Positions 34,448-43,545 are shown, counted from the first letter of the stretch. The stretch is DNA of 64,000 bases from an uncultured bacterium (GCA_905215345.1 CAJMPR010000009.1:1-64000); one strand, 5' to 3'. Notes: generated from the letters alone by a model not told the origin. Program-made: numbers and translations.

Positions 34448-36766
34448 ATGAAAACACGACTATTTTTGCTCTCTTTGCTCTTGACTACAGCCCATACATT
34501 AGCCCAAAATATTAATGGACGATTAGTTGATAACGATCGGCAACCCGTAGAGTTTGCCAATGTTGTACTGTTTGCGCTACCCGACTCTGCCTTTGTGCAA
34601 GGAACTATCAGTGCCGCTGACGGTACTTTTCAGCTTCCTTCCGATGGTAAAAGCGAAAGGCTTTTACGAATCTCGAGTATCGGATATACCACAATATATA
34701 AAAAGTTTACTGCTGGAAACGTAGGGGATATTTCCCTCAGTTTCGATACGCAGGTGCTGAGCGAGGTAGTGGTGAAAGCTTCATTGCCTGCTACCCGTCT
34801 GCGTGGGGATGCACTGGTGACAAACGTGCAGGCAGGCGTACTTGCCAAAGCCGGTTCGGCTACCGATGTGCTTGGAAAGATTCCCGGTATTATGCAGACG
34901 GAAAAGAATGCGTTCGAAGTATTCGGTAAAGGTGCTCCGCTTATTTACATTAACGGGCGGCAGGTGCGCGATGCTTCGGAACTTGAAAGCCTGCGGTCGG
35001 AAGATATCAAAGAGGTGGAACTTATTACGAATCCCGGTGCAAAGTACGACTCCACGGTGAAAGCCGTGATTCGCATCAAGACCTTGCAACGCCGGGGTGA
35101 CGGTTTCGGCTTCAATCTGCGCTCTACCTGGTATCAGTGGGACCAGACCGACCTTATAGAAGAAGTCCGTATGAATTACCGCCATAACGGATTGGATGTC
35201 TTTGGCGCCTTCCGCTATGATTATAATGAGAGCTATCGTGACGGGCAATTGGTGCAGACTATCTATGCCGATGAAACGTGGATGCAGAAGAATCACATTG
35301 TGGAGTATAAACGTCGCTTTGGTAACTATCGCGGTGAGGTGGGACTGAATTATCAGATAAACGATGACCACTCCGTAGGTGCCCGTTATACTTGCGATGC
35401 TTCGCCGAGTTCTCATTCCCAGATGGGTATTGTGAGTGATATTATGCGCAGCGGTCAGCTTTACGACCAGATGGACAATAATGTATATAACCACAGGGAA
35501 CCTGAAACCTCTCATCGGCTCAATGCTTACTACAACGGCAAGGTGGGTGAGCTTGAGATAGACTTTAATGCCGATTACTTCAGTAACGGTCAAGAAGTTA
35601 CAGGGCTCACGGTGGAAGAAAGTAAGAATTATGAAGACCGTGAGGTGAACTCTATGGGCACGGTGAAAAACAGCCTTGCCGCTGCCAAGCTTGTGCTCTC
35701 TTATCCCGTGTTGGGTGGAAATGTATCCTGGGGGGGAGAGTATACCTATACCCGCCGCAACGACGATTACGTAAATCCGGAGAACTATGTACCTACTACT
35801 TACAGCCTGATTAAAGAAGATAATATCAGTGCTTTTGCCGAGTTTAACCGTAAGTTCTCTTTCGGACAACTCTCTGCCGGTGTACGCTACGAACATGTTC
35901 AGTTCGATTATTTTGAGGAAGGCAACCGGATGGACGACCAAAGCCGTGAGTTCGATAACTGGTTCCCCAACGTCTCTTTCGGTACCGACCTCGGCAAGGT
36001 GCACACATTGTTGAGCTATACAGCCAAGACGATACGTCCCTCTTACCGGCAATTGGGGAACACCGTAACCTATGCCAACCGTTTTACCGCCGAGACGGGT
36101 AACCCTACGTTGAAGCCGTCCATTCTCCATGATATTACGTTGTCCGGTTCGTGGAAGTTTCTGCAAGCGTCCGTCAGTTATCAGATGAAGAACGATCCGA
36201 TTCTCTATTGGAGTCGTCCGGTAGAAAATAATCCGGGAGCAGCAATGCTCTATCAGGAAAATTACGACAAGATTCCTTCTCTCCGGGCGTTTGTGGCTGT
36301 TTCGCCTACTATTGGATGGTGGTTGCCCCGCGTCAGCCTAGGCGTTGTCAAGCAATGGCTTGATATGGAATGTGGTGACGAAACGTTGCATTTGGATACT
36401 CCGGTATGGACGTTGGGTTTAAGTAATTCCTTCAAGCTTCCCACAGGCTTGTTGCTGAATGTGGATTATCGTCTGCGTAGCAAAGGGCATAATGAGAATT
36501 ACTACTTGGGCCGCACAGGGCATCTGCTGGGTGCATCGCTTCGGAAGAGTTTTTTAAAGGAGGCACTGGATGTTACGCTGGGTATGTCCGATATACTTTA
36601 TAAGAACAATCCTTATAATTCGGCCTATTCTCCCTATATGCAGATGTCGATGGATAATAAGTTCGATACCCGCGAGGTTTATATGACGGTACGCTATAAT
36701 TTTAATACATCGAAGAATAAGTATAAAGGTACCGGGGCAGGTGAGGAAACGCTGCGACGACTATAA
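34448..36766 (+). CDS. TonB-dependent outer-membrane protein (OMP_b-brl_3 type)
   Basis: A 772-residue outer-membrane beta-barrel protein. A signal peptide (MKTRLFLLSLLLTTAHTLAQ) is followed by a carboxypeptidase-like domain (NINGRLVDNDRQPVEFANVV), a plug (LSEVVVKASLPATRLRGDAL, VLGKIPGIMQTEKNAFEVFG, where a phrase each is shown) and a barrel of the outer_membrane_beta_barrel_3 group, ending in NFNTSKNKYKGTGAGEE. Unlike SusC it has no SusD partner. Such proteins import unknown ligands or may be involved in assembly. It is a single gene. Confidence 0.88.
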   Translation: MKTRLFLLSLLLTTAHTLAQNINGRLVDNDRQPVEFANVVLFALPDSAFVQGTISAADGTFQLPSDGKSERLLRISSIGYTTIYKKFTAGNVGDISLSFDTQVLSEVVVKASLPATRLRGDALVTNVQAGVLAKAGSATDVLGKIPGIMQTEKNAFEVFGKGAPLIYINGRQVRDASELESLRSEDIKEVELITNPGAKYDSTVKAVIRIKTLQRRGDGFGFNLRSTWYQWDQTDLIEEVRMNYRHNGLDVFGAFRYDYNESYRDGQLVQTIYADETWMQKNHIVEYKRRFGNYRGEVGLNYQINDDHSVGARYTCDASPSSHSQMGIVSDIMRSGQLYDQMDNNVYNHREPETSHRLNAYYNGKVGELEIDFNADYFSNGQEVTGLTVEESKNYEDREVNSMGTVKNSLAAAKLVLSYPVLGGNVSWGGEYTYTRRNDDYVNPENYVPTTYSLIKEDNISAFAEFNRKFSFGQLSAGVRYEHVQFDYFEEGNRMDDQSREFDNWFPNVSFGTDLGKVHTLLSYTAKTIRPSYRQLGNTVTYANRFTAETGNPTLKPSILHDITLSGSWKFLQASVSYQMKNDPILYWSRPVENNPGAAMLYQENYDKIPSLRAFVAVSPTIGWWLPRVSLGVVKQWLDMECGDETLHLDTPVWTLGLSNSFKLPTGLLLNVDYRLRSKGHNENYYLGRTGHLLGASLRKSFLKEALDVTLGMSDILYKNNPYNSAYSPYMQMSMDNKFDTREVYMTVRYNFNTSKNKYKGTGAGEETLRRL

Positions 36767-36844
36767 TGCTTAACATATCCTCTCTAAGCATGAAATATAA
36801 ATAAAAACTCTGTCAAACTCAGTGCTACTCTATTGCTAAAATTG

Positions 36845-36852
36845 TATCTTTG
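36845..36852 (+). promoter_or_regulatory. PASTA gene promoter -7 box
   Basis: TATCTTTG followed by CCCC, 19 bases upstream of the ATG at 36872. It shows that the in-frame TTG at 36833 is not the start. Confidence 0.65.
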
Positions 36853-36871
36853 CCCCAAATATGCTATAAAT

Positions 36872-37525
36872 ATGACGATTAAAGATTTTTTTTCTTTCCA
36901 GCAGAACAAATACTTCTGGGTAAACATCATAGCGATGGTTGTAGTGGTAGCAGCTTTGCTGTTCGGAACACTAAAAGGAATAGATATATATACCCGTCAC
37001 GGTGAAGGAGTAGTTGTGCCCGATGTAAAGGGAATGAATGTAAGTGAGGCTGAAACGGTGTTTGGGAACCGCGGATTGAACTGTGTAGTTTCAGATTCCA
37101 CTTATGTAAAGAACAAACCGGCCGGCTCTATTCTGGATTACAATCCGGCCGCCGGACAGAAGGTGAAGGAAGGGCGTACTATTTATTTAACGATTAATAC
37201 ACTTGATGTACCCTTGCAGATAGTTCCCGATGTGGCGGACAACAGTTCGTTGCGTCAGGCTGAGGCGCGCATACTGGCATCAGGATTTAAATTGAACGAT
37301 ATTCAATTTGTGGCGGGAGAAAAAGACTGGGTGTACGGGGTTAAGTATAAAGGACGTATGCTTACCATCGGGGAAAAAATTCCTATGGGAGCAACTCTGA
37401 CGTTGATGGTGGGTAATGGCGACGGTGAAGTTATCGAAAGAGATTCATTGGGAACGGAGGGTGAAACTATAGTAAGTGAACCTACCCGTTCTGAGGAATC
37501 CGCATCTGATGAATCTTGGTTCTAA
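36872..37525 (+). CDS. Membrane-anchored PASTA-domain protein
   Basis: A 217-residue protein: a short cytoplasmic N terminus (MTIKDFFSFQQNKYFWVN), one membrane segment (about 18-38, IIAMVVVVAALLFGTLKG) and two or three PASTA repeats outside (VVVPDVKGMNVSEAETVFGN; LQIVPDVADNSSLRQAEARI; and a third ending LTLMVGNG). PASTA domains bind muropeptides in kinases and PBPs of Gram-positives; here there is no catalytic domain. It is first in a run with rluD and ddl, a D-Ala-D-Ala ligase, consistent with an envelope role. Confidence 0.9.
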   Translation: MTIKDFFSFQQNKYFWVNIIAMVVVVAALLFGTLKGIDIYTRHGEGVVVPDVKGMNVSEAETVFGNRGLNCVVSDSTYVKNKPAGSILDYNPAAGQKVKEGRTIYLTINTLDVPLQIVPDVADNSSLRQAEARILASGFKLNDIQFVAGEKDWVYGVKYKGRMLTIGEKIPMGATLTLMVGNGDGEVIERDSLGTEGETIVSEPTRSEESASDESWF

Positions 37526-37674
37526 TAAGATGAAATAAGTGATAAAATGATAAGATGCTAAGGTGATAGGGTGGCGGGAGAACTTCGGCTTATTTTTTTA
37601 CTGTTGAGCGAAGCGATACCTCCTTTTATTCCTGATTTGCATAAATCGTAAATCATTAAATCGTAAATAAATAG

Positions 37675-38745
37675 ATGATAGAGGAATTACCGGACGATAT
37701 AGAGAGTGATGAACTGGACGATATAGAACCGGTCGGTGATGAGGCACAGCTCTACGAGCACTTCCGTGTGGTGGTGGACAAAGGACAGGAGATGATGCGT
37801 GTCGATAAATATTTGTTCGACCGCCTGACGAATGCTTCGCGTAACCGGATACAGAAAGCTGCCGATGCAGGTTTTGTGATGGCAAACGGCAAACCGGTAA
37901 AGAGCAGCTATAAAGTAAAGCCTCTGGATGTTATAACGGTGATGATGGACCGTCCGCGTTATGAGAATGAGGTTATTCCTGAAGATATTCCGCTTAATAT
38001 AGTCTATGAGGACAAGTATCTTATGATAGTGAATAAACCTGCCGGACTGGTAGTACATCCGGGGCATGGCAACTATCACGGTACGCTTGTCAATGCCATA
38101 GCCTGGCACATGAAAGATGATCCTGATTATGATGCCAATGACCCGCATGTAGGGCTTGTACATCGTATCGATAAAGATACTTCCGGCCTGCTGGTGATAG
38201 CCAAGACACCGGATGCCAAAACCAATCTCGGTTTGCAATTCTTCAATAAAACGACCAAACGGCGTTACCGTGCCCTTGTCTGGGGAAATGTGGAACAGGA
38301 TGAAGGGACGATTATCGGTAATCTTGGGCGTAACTCCAAAGACCGTATGCAGATGACTGTTCTACCCGATGGTCAGGGCAAACATGCGGTTACGCATTAT
38401 CGGGTACTGGAACGATTGGGATATGTGACTCTTGTGGAGTGTATCCTTGAAACAGGACGTACCCACCAGATTCGTGTGCATATGAAACACATCGGACACA
38501 TCCTGTTTAATGATGAACGCTATGGCGGGCATGAAATTTTAAAAGGAACTCATTTTGCCAAATACAAACAATTTGTAAACAATTGCTTCGATACTTGTCC
38601 GCGGCAGGCGCTGCACGCCATGACGCTGGGGTTTGTACATCCCGTTACCGGAGAAGAAATGTACTTTACCTCGGAATTGCCCGACGACATGACCCGGCTG
38701 ATTGATAAGTGGAGAGGCTATATCAGTAACAGAGAATTAGAATGA
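37675..38745 (+). CDS. rluD: RluD-type 23S rRNA pseudouridine synthase
   Basis: A 356-residue RluA-family enzyme. The S4 RNA-binding domain occupies about 37-85 (MRVDKYLFDRLTNASRNRIQ), and the catalytic motif is HRIDKDTSGLLVIAK with the active-site Asp in RIDKDTSG. RGRTHQIRVH-like TGRTHQIRVHMKHIGHILF is the second signature. RluD modifies helix 69 of 23S rRNA; related enzymes RluA and RluC cannot be fully excluded, but the S4 domain and length fit RluD. Its stop overlaps the ddl start by 4 bases. Confidence 0.92.
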   Translation: MIEELPDDIESDELDDIEPVGDEAQLYEHFRVVVDKGQEMMRVDKYLFDRLTNASRNRIQKAADAGFVMANGKPVKSSYKVKPLDVITVMMDRPRYENEVIPEDIPLNIVYEDKYLMIVNKPAGLVVHPGHGNYHGTLVNAIAWHMKDDPDYDANDPHVGLVHRIDKDTSGLLVIAKTPDAKTNLGLQFFNKTTKRRYRALVWGNVEQDEGTIIGNLGRNSKDRMQMTVLPDGQGKHAVTHYRVLERLGYVTLVECILETGRTHQIRVHMKHIGHILFNDERYGGHEILKGTHFAKYKQFVNNCFDTCPRQALHAMTLGFVHPVTGEEMYFTSELPDDMTRLIDKWRGYISNRELE

Positions 38746-39722
38746 AACGCACTATTGCTATTGTAGGTGGAGGCGATACCTCCGAATTTCATGTTTCCCT
38801 GCGCAGCGCACAAGGAATTTACTCCTTTATTGATAAGGAGAAGTACACACTGTATATCGTAGAAATGCACGGGCTGGACTGGCATGTCCAACTTCCTGAC
38901 GGACAGAAAGCTCCGGTTGATCGTAATGATTTCAGCTTTCAGTTGGATGGTAAGAAAGTAATGTTCGACTTTGCCTATATCACTATTCATGGAACTCCGG
39001 GAGAAGACGGACGTTTGCAGGGTTATTTCGATATGCTCCACATTCCGTATTCCTGTTGTGGAGTTTTGGCAGCCGCATTAACTTATGACAAGTTTGCCTG
39101 TAATCAGTACTTGAAAGGATTTGGCGTACGTATTGCTGAATCTTTGTTGCTTCGCCAAGGGCGGACAATTTCAGATGAAGAGGTGATTGAGAAGATAGGT
39201 TTGCCTTGTTTCATAAAACCGAGTCTGGGAGGCTCCAGTTTCGGCGTAACGAAAGTAAAAACGAAAGAACAGATACAGCCGGCTATCATAAAGGCTTTTG
39301 AAGAAGCTCAGGAAGTGTTGGTAGAGGCATTTATGCAAGGAACTGAAATAACCTGCGGTTGTTACAAAACAAAAGAAAAGTCCGTAGTGTTCCCCATAAC
39401 GGAAGTGGTGACTCACAATGAATATTTCGATTATGAAGCTAAGTATAACGGTGAGTCAGACGAAATAACTCCGGCGCGCATCCCTGACGAATTGCGTGAC
39501 CGTGTACAGAAACTCACTTCTGCTATTTATGATATCCTCGGAGCTTCCGGAATTATTCGCGTAGATTATATTATTACCGAAGGTGAGAAGATAAATCTGC
39601 TGGAAGTGAATACTACTCCGGGTATGACTGCCACCAGCTTCATTCCGCAGCAAGTGCGTGCAGCCGGACTGGATATTAAGGATGTAATGACTGATATTAT
39701 AGAAAACAGTTTTAGTGATTAA
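38742..39722 (+). CDS. ddl: D-alanine--D-alanine ligase
   Basis: An ATP-grasp ligase that forms D-Ala-D-Ala for peptidoglycan. The 326 residues show the N-terminal AIVGGGDTSEFHVSLRSAQG, the ATP-grasp core GLPCFIKPSLGGSSFGVTKV, the EAFMQGTEITCGC motif and the metal-binding LLEVNTTPGMTATSFIP. It is translationally coupled to rluD (ATGA overlap). The last codons and stop lie inside the left arm of palindromic element copy C, so the element shapes the protein's C terminus (FSD). Confidence 0.95.
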   Translation: MKRTIAIVGGGDTSEFHVSLRSAQGIYSFIDKEKYTLYIVEMHGLDWHVQLPDGQKAPVDRNDFSFQLDGKKVMFDFAYITIHGTPGEDGRLQGYFDMLHIPYSCCGVLAAALTYDKFACNQYLKGFGVRIAESLLLRQGRTISDEEVIEKIGLPCFIKPSLGGSSFGVTKVKTKEQIQPAIIKAFEEAQEVLVEAFMQGTEITCGCYKTKEKSVVFPITEVVTHNEYFDYEAKYNGESDEITPARIPDELRDRVQKLTSAIYDILGASGIIRVDYIITEGEKINLLEVNTTPGMTATSFIPQQVRAAGLDIKDVMTDIIENSFSD

Positions 39723-39813
39723 CGATTAGTGATTAGTGGGCTGCGCTATCATGCCGCATGGTACTAATCACTAATCGTTAATCACTAAAAATAATCACTA
39801 ACCGTTAATCACT
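39714..39813. repeat. Palindromic intergenic element with conserved core, copy C
   Basis: Perfect 24-bp arms (39714-39737 and 39763-39786; words AGTGATTAACGATTAGTG) flank a 25-nt loop that carries, in reverse orientation, the same core as copies A and B. A third, partial copy of the arm word (TAATCACTAACCGTTAATC) fills 39792-39813 up to the ATG of the next gene. The left arm overlaps the ddl stop codon. Confidence 0.92.
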
Positions 39814-40962
39814 ATGAGTATGGAATTTGATGAAATCCGTCCTTATCATGATGAGGAACTTCCTCAAATTTTTGAGGAACTGATTGCCGATCCGGCATTC
39901 CGGGAAGCGGCTTCTACTGTTATGCCCGGTGTGCCTTTTGAGATGTTGGCACAGAAAATGCGTGCCTGTAAAACCAAGTTGGATTTTCAGAAAGCTTTCT
40001 GTTATGAACTCTTATGGAAGTTAGCCCAAGATACTACGGATGGACTGACTTTGGATCATACGGCATTGCCGGATAAACAGGCGGCTTATACCTATATTTC
40101 CAATCATCGGGATATCATTCTTGATTCAGGCTTCTTGTCTATCTTGTTGGTAGATCAGGGTATGGATACCGTTGAGATTGCTATTGGGGATAATCTGCTG
40201 GTCTATCCGTGGATTAAGAAGTTTGTACGTGTCAATAAGTCTTTCATCGTTCAGCGTGCATTGAGCATGCGCCAAATGTTGGAGTCTTCTGAACGCATGT
40301 CCCGCTATATGCATTATACGATTGGTGAGAAGAAACAGTCTATTTGGATTGCGCAACGTGAAGGACGAGCCAAGGATTCGGATGACCGTACACAAGACAG
40401 TGTATTGAAAATGCTTGCTATGGGTGGTGAAGGAGATATAATTGACCGTCTTATGGAAATGAATATTGCTCCGCTTGCTATTTCTTATGAATATGATCCG
40501 TGTGATTTTTTGAAAGCACAAGAGTTCCAGTTGAAACGTGATTATCCGGAGTATAAGAAGACTACGGCTGATGACCTGAAGAATATGCAAACAGGATTAT
40601 TCGGGTATAAAGGACGTGTTCATTTCCATGCAGGTATTTGTATCAATGATGTATTGGCTGAGATAGACCGTTCGCTTCCAAAACAAGAGTTTTTTGCGTC
40701 TATTTCTACTTTGATTGATAAGCGTATACATGCTAATTACCGAATCTATCCCAATAATTATATAGCATACGATTTGTTTTCGGGAGAATCAGCATTTGCG
40801 GGGCAATATACAGAAGAGGATAAACAACATTTTATTGCTTACATGGACCGGCAATTGGCACGCATTGAAATTCCTAATAAAGATTTGCCTTTCTTGCGTG
40901 AAAAGTTCTTGTTGATGTATGCCAATCCTTTAAAGAATCATCTGGCAGTGATAAACGCTTAG
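39814..40962 (+). CDS. PlsC-like acyltransferase
   Basis: A 382-residue protein with a glycerolipid acyltransferase core. YISNHRDIILDSGFL (about 93-107) matches block I, though the spacing to the second Asp is NHx5D and not the standard NHx4D. IWIAQREGRAKDSDD (about 178-192) fits block III (FPEGTRS-like). The N-terminal 80 residues and C-terminal 150 residues are Bacteroidetes-type extensions. No membrane segment is obvious. It probably acylates a glycerol-phosphate or amino-lipid head group; the substrate is inference. It directly follows palindromic element C and the ddl operon. Confidence 0.82.
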   Translation: MSMEFDEIRPYHDEELPQIFEELIADPAFREAASTVMPGVPFEMLAQKMRACKTKLDFQKAFCYELLWKLAQDTTDGLTLDHTALPDKQAAYTYISNHRDIILDSGFLSILLVDQGMDTVEIAIGDNLLVYPWIKKFVRVNKSFIVQRALSMRQMLESSERMSRYMHYTIGEKKQSIWIAQREGRAKDSDDRTQDSVLKMLAMGGEGDIIDRLMEMNIAPLAISYEYDPCDFLKAQEFQLKRDYPEYKKTTADDLKNMQTGLFGYKGRVHFHAGICINDVLAEIDRSLPKQEFFASISTLIDKRIHANYRIYPNNYIAYDLFSGESAFAGQYTEEDKQHFIAYMDRQLARIEIPNKDLPFLREKFLLMYANPLKNHLAVINA

Positions 40963-40993
40963 TGCGAGAATTTATGAGATAATAAAGGAAGAT

Positions 40994-41683
40994 ATGATAA
41001 GAGGAAAGTATTACTGGTGGCTTTTACCTGTATTGGCATGTTTGTTGACGGCTTGCGGAGATGATGATTATCATTATCCTTCTGTTAAGTTGGAGTTTCT
41101 GACAGCTTTCTCGGGAACTACCGGAAGTTTGCAAACAGTTCTTACGGATGATGGAGAATCTTATCCGGTAGTTGAGGATGCATCGAATATGAAGATTGAT
41201 CTCAATTCCTCTGTCCGTATTGTCAGCAATTATGCTCCGATGAAAGCTGCTGACGGAACGGATGGCGTCAAGTTATATGCTACTTTAAATGCTGTGGCTC
41301 CTATCCCGGTAACTGCCGATAAGTTTGACGGGGGAGTAAAGACTGATCCGGTTGAGTTACAAAGTATCTGGATGGGACGTGATTATCTGAATCTTCTCTT
41401 AGGAATTAAAATGCAGAATGGTAAGCATCTGCTTCACTTTATTGAAGATGAAGTCACTCTGGATGAGACGGGTGAATGCTTAATTGTGCGCTTGACGTTA
41501 TATCATGATGCCGGACAGGATGTACCGGCCTATACCAAACGTGCTTATGCTTCGGTGCCTTTATGGGTATATGCAGAAGAAGGTATCCGGAAGGTAAAGG
41601 TATACTTCACGTTGAATGCCTATTCGGGTAAACAAAAGACTTATGAATTTGATTATATTCCTAAATATGGATTAAATGAATAA
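40994..41683 (+). CDS. NigD-like lipoprotein
   Basis: A 229-residue lipoprotein with lipobox LLTAC (Cys near residue 21) followed by GDDDYHYP. The rest matches the NigD-like N- and C-terminal domains described in Prevotella/Bacteroides: KLEFLTAFSGTTGSLQTVLT, YLNLLLGIKMQNGKHLLHFI and KTYEFDYIPKYGLNE. NigD was named from a bacteriocin locus in P. nigrescens, but most homologues have no proven role. It overlaps the rhodanese gene by 8 bases. Confidence 0.85.
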   Translation: MIRGKYYWWLLPVLACLLTACGDDDYHYPSVKLEFLTAFSGTTGSLQTVLTDDGESYPVVEDASNMKIDLNSSVRIVSNYAPMKAADGTDGVKLYATLNAVAPIPVTADKFDGGVKTDPVELQSIWMGRDYLNLLLGIKMQNGKHLLHFIEDEVTLDETGECLIVRLTLYHDAGQDVPAYTKRAYASVPLWVYAEEGIRKVKVYFTLNAYSGKQKTYEFDYIPKYGLNE

Positions 41684-42074
41684 AATGATGAAAATATTCT
41701 TTGCAAGTATTTGTCTACTCTTCTCTACTTTCTTTTCCTGTCAGCAAAAGGGAGGAGATTTCAAGACTGTTTCAGCCGATGAGTTTGCTACGTTGATAGC
41801 CGATCCTGAAGTACAGCGGTTGGATGTACGTACGGTTGCCGAATACTCTGAAGAGCATATTCTTGGGAGTATCAATGTTAATGTGCTTGATGAACAATTT
41901 GCTGTTGTAGCCGATTCCACACTCCAAAAAGACAAACCGGTTGCTCTTTATTGCCGTAGCGGTAAACGTAGCAAAAAAGCAGCTGTCATTTTAAGTAAAA
42001 ACGGATATCAGGTTTATGAACTTGATAAAGGTTTTAATGGCTGGAAAGCAGCAGGCAAGGAGACCGAAAAATAA
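41676..42074 (+). CDS. Rhodanese-domain lipoprotein
   Basis: A 132-residue single-domain sulfurtransferase. A lipobox-like TFFSC (Cys near residue 22) suggests a membrane-anchored periplasmic protein. The rhodanese fold is clear: LIADPEVQRLDVRTVAEYSE, HILGSINVNV and the active-site loop LYCRSGKRSKKAA with C93. Start could be MNK (41676) or MMK (41685); the first overlaps the NigD-like gene by 8 bases. Single-domain periplasmic rhodaneses are often called thiosulfate sulfurtransferases; the donor here is unknown. Confidence 0.88.
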   Translation: MNKMMKIFFASICLLFSTFFSCQQKGGDFKTVSADEFATLIADPEVQRLDVRTVAEYSEEHILGSINVNVLDEQFAVVADSTLQKDKPVALYCRSGKRSKKAAVILSKNGYQVYELDKGFNGWKAAGKETEK

Positions 42075-42076
42075 TT

Positions 42077-43450
42077 CTACTTCCAAAGCAATACATCTAC
42101 TTCCGCGCCTATACTGAGATAATGTAGGTAAAAGTTTTTATGGCCGGAAACTGAGCTTAGTTGATTTTTCGTACGAGTGTAGTAGGTATAATCCCCTTTC
42201 CCTTTTCCCATATTGTAATTGACAAATATCCTGAAGCCCAGATTATTATCCATGTTATACAGTAGATAAGAACTGAAATCCAAGTTGGCAATGGGATGTG
42301 TCCGGCAATGAACCAATGGAGTACTCTCTTTTTCTTCTTTATATTGTACATTGATGCGATAAGTGCCTGTCCATCCTATACCGGGCATGACGGTAGCACC
42401 TGTATGTAGGCCATTTATTATTTTGTAATCATATAATATTCCCGCCATAAGGGTGGCATAAGTCATCGCACGGACATCGTTTCCTTGTATAGCAGACTCC
42501 AGCTCAGGATGCCTCTTGAAGAATTTACCAGTTTCCATTTGTGAGGTTACCTGTGTCAGAGAGAACTTCCCTGTCACTCCCCAATGCGGACTAAATAGCC
42601 AGCCTCCGTTCAGTGAAGACATAACGCCTCCTTTACCTTCTATTTCTATACCTTCGGCTAAGTGAACTTCTCTTTCACCTACGCCATATCCCATCTGCAA
42701 CCCGAAGAAAGAATAGCGGGCTGAGTGGATTGCACCTCCAATCCTCGGTTGACGGATGATACCTTTGTCCTTGAAAATAAGGTCGGCCAGATAATAGCCT
42801 AATTCTGTAGATAGAATACCGATACCTGCTCCGGTCAGTACATCTGAGAACCAGTGCTTGTTATTCAGTTGTCGGCTGAGGGCGGTTGCGGTAGCGAGTG
42901 AGTAGCCTGCAATACTATAGAGAGGGCTTCGTGTCAATCCATATTCTTTATGGAGCATGGTGGCGAGCATGAAGGCAGTGGCTGTATGTCCCGAGGGGAA
43001 AGAGTTCTTTGCACTACCGTCTGGGCGTTCTTTCTTCACTGTTTGTTTCAGTGAATTGACGGTGATTGCCATCATTCCAACAGCAAAGGCATCAGAAGTT
43101 AGCATACGTCCCCATGAACTTCTGCTTTCGATACCTGCAACCTTTAGTCCTAACATAAGCAGTCCCGGACTATATTGCAGATAATCATCGTAATGAAAGC
43201 GGAAGCGGGGTATATAAGAATTGCGCATACTGCTAAAGTTATGATCCTTCTTACTGGTGATACTGCCGATGGCAATAATTGGAACGGCAATATGGGTTAT
43301 GCGGTAGAAACGGCTTTGAAAAAAGCGGGTCTTAGGCTTGACAGAATCCATATAAGATTGAGCGAAAAAAGAGCTACTGTCTTGTGCTTTCACAAAGCAG
43401 GGAAAGGAACTTAGTAAGAAACTGATTACAAGGATTCGTAGTTGTTTCAT
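42077..43450 (-). CDS. PAP2-family phosphatase with C-terminal barrel-like domain
   Basis: A 457-residue envelope protein. After a signal peptide (MKQLRILVISFLLSSFPCF), the PAP2 motifs come in order: KKERPDGSA, SFPSGHTATAFML and SRQLNNKHWFSDVLTGAGIG. This is the KxxxxxxRP / PSGH / SRxxxxxHxxxD signature of lipid phosphatases. The C-terminal half (about 240-457) is rich in alternating aromatic and polar residues and may be a small outer-membrane barrel, as in some Bacteroidetes PAP2 fusions. I prefer the start at 43450; an upstream ATG at 43471 would add 7 residues. The lipid substrate is unknown. Confidence 0.88.
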   Translation of the reverse strand: MKQLRILVISFLLSSFPCFVKAQDSSSFFAQSYMDSVKPKTRFFQSRFYRITHIAVPIIAIGSITSKKDHNFSSMRNSYIPRFRFHYDDYLQYSPGLLMLGLKVAGIESRSSWGRMLTSDAFAVGMMAITVNSLKQTVKKERPDGSAKNSFPSGHTATAFMLATMLHKEYGLTRSPLYSIAGYSLATATALSRQLNNKHWFSDVLTGAGIGILSTELGYYLADLIFKDKGIIRQPRIGGAIHSARYSFFGLQMGYGVGEREVHLAEGIEIEGKGGVMSSLNGGWLFSPHWGVTGKFSLTQVTSQMETGKFFKRHPELESAIQGNDVRAMTYATLMAGILYDYKIINGLHTGATVMPGIGWTGTYRINVQYKEEKESTPLVHCRTHPIANLDFSSYLLYNMDNNLGFRIFVNYNMGKGKGDYTYYTRTKNQLSSVSGHKNFYLHYLSIGAEVDVLLWK

Positions 43451-43537
43451 ATTACAAATATATGCAAACATCGGACTGAGAATAGCATTAAATTGATAAA
43501 AGGGGTACTATTTATTGTCAGGTGGATTGGTATATTA

Positions 43538-43545
43538 CAAATATA
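43538..43545 (-). promoter_or_regulatory. PAP2 gene promoter -7 box (upstream copy)
   Basis: TATATTTG on the minus strand, 87 bases upstream of the ATG at 43450. A second copy at 43455-43462 lies so close to the ATG that it would give an almost leaderless message. Confidence 0.45.

Noticed and set aside
34781..36166. A 461-codon open frame on the minus strand
   Set aside because: It lies wholly opposite the TonB-dependent receptor gene, has no promoter or plausible start region and its translation looks like no protein family; it is a shadow of codon bias in the real gene.
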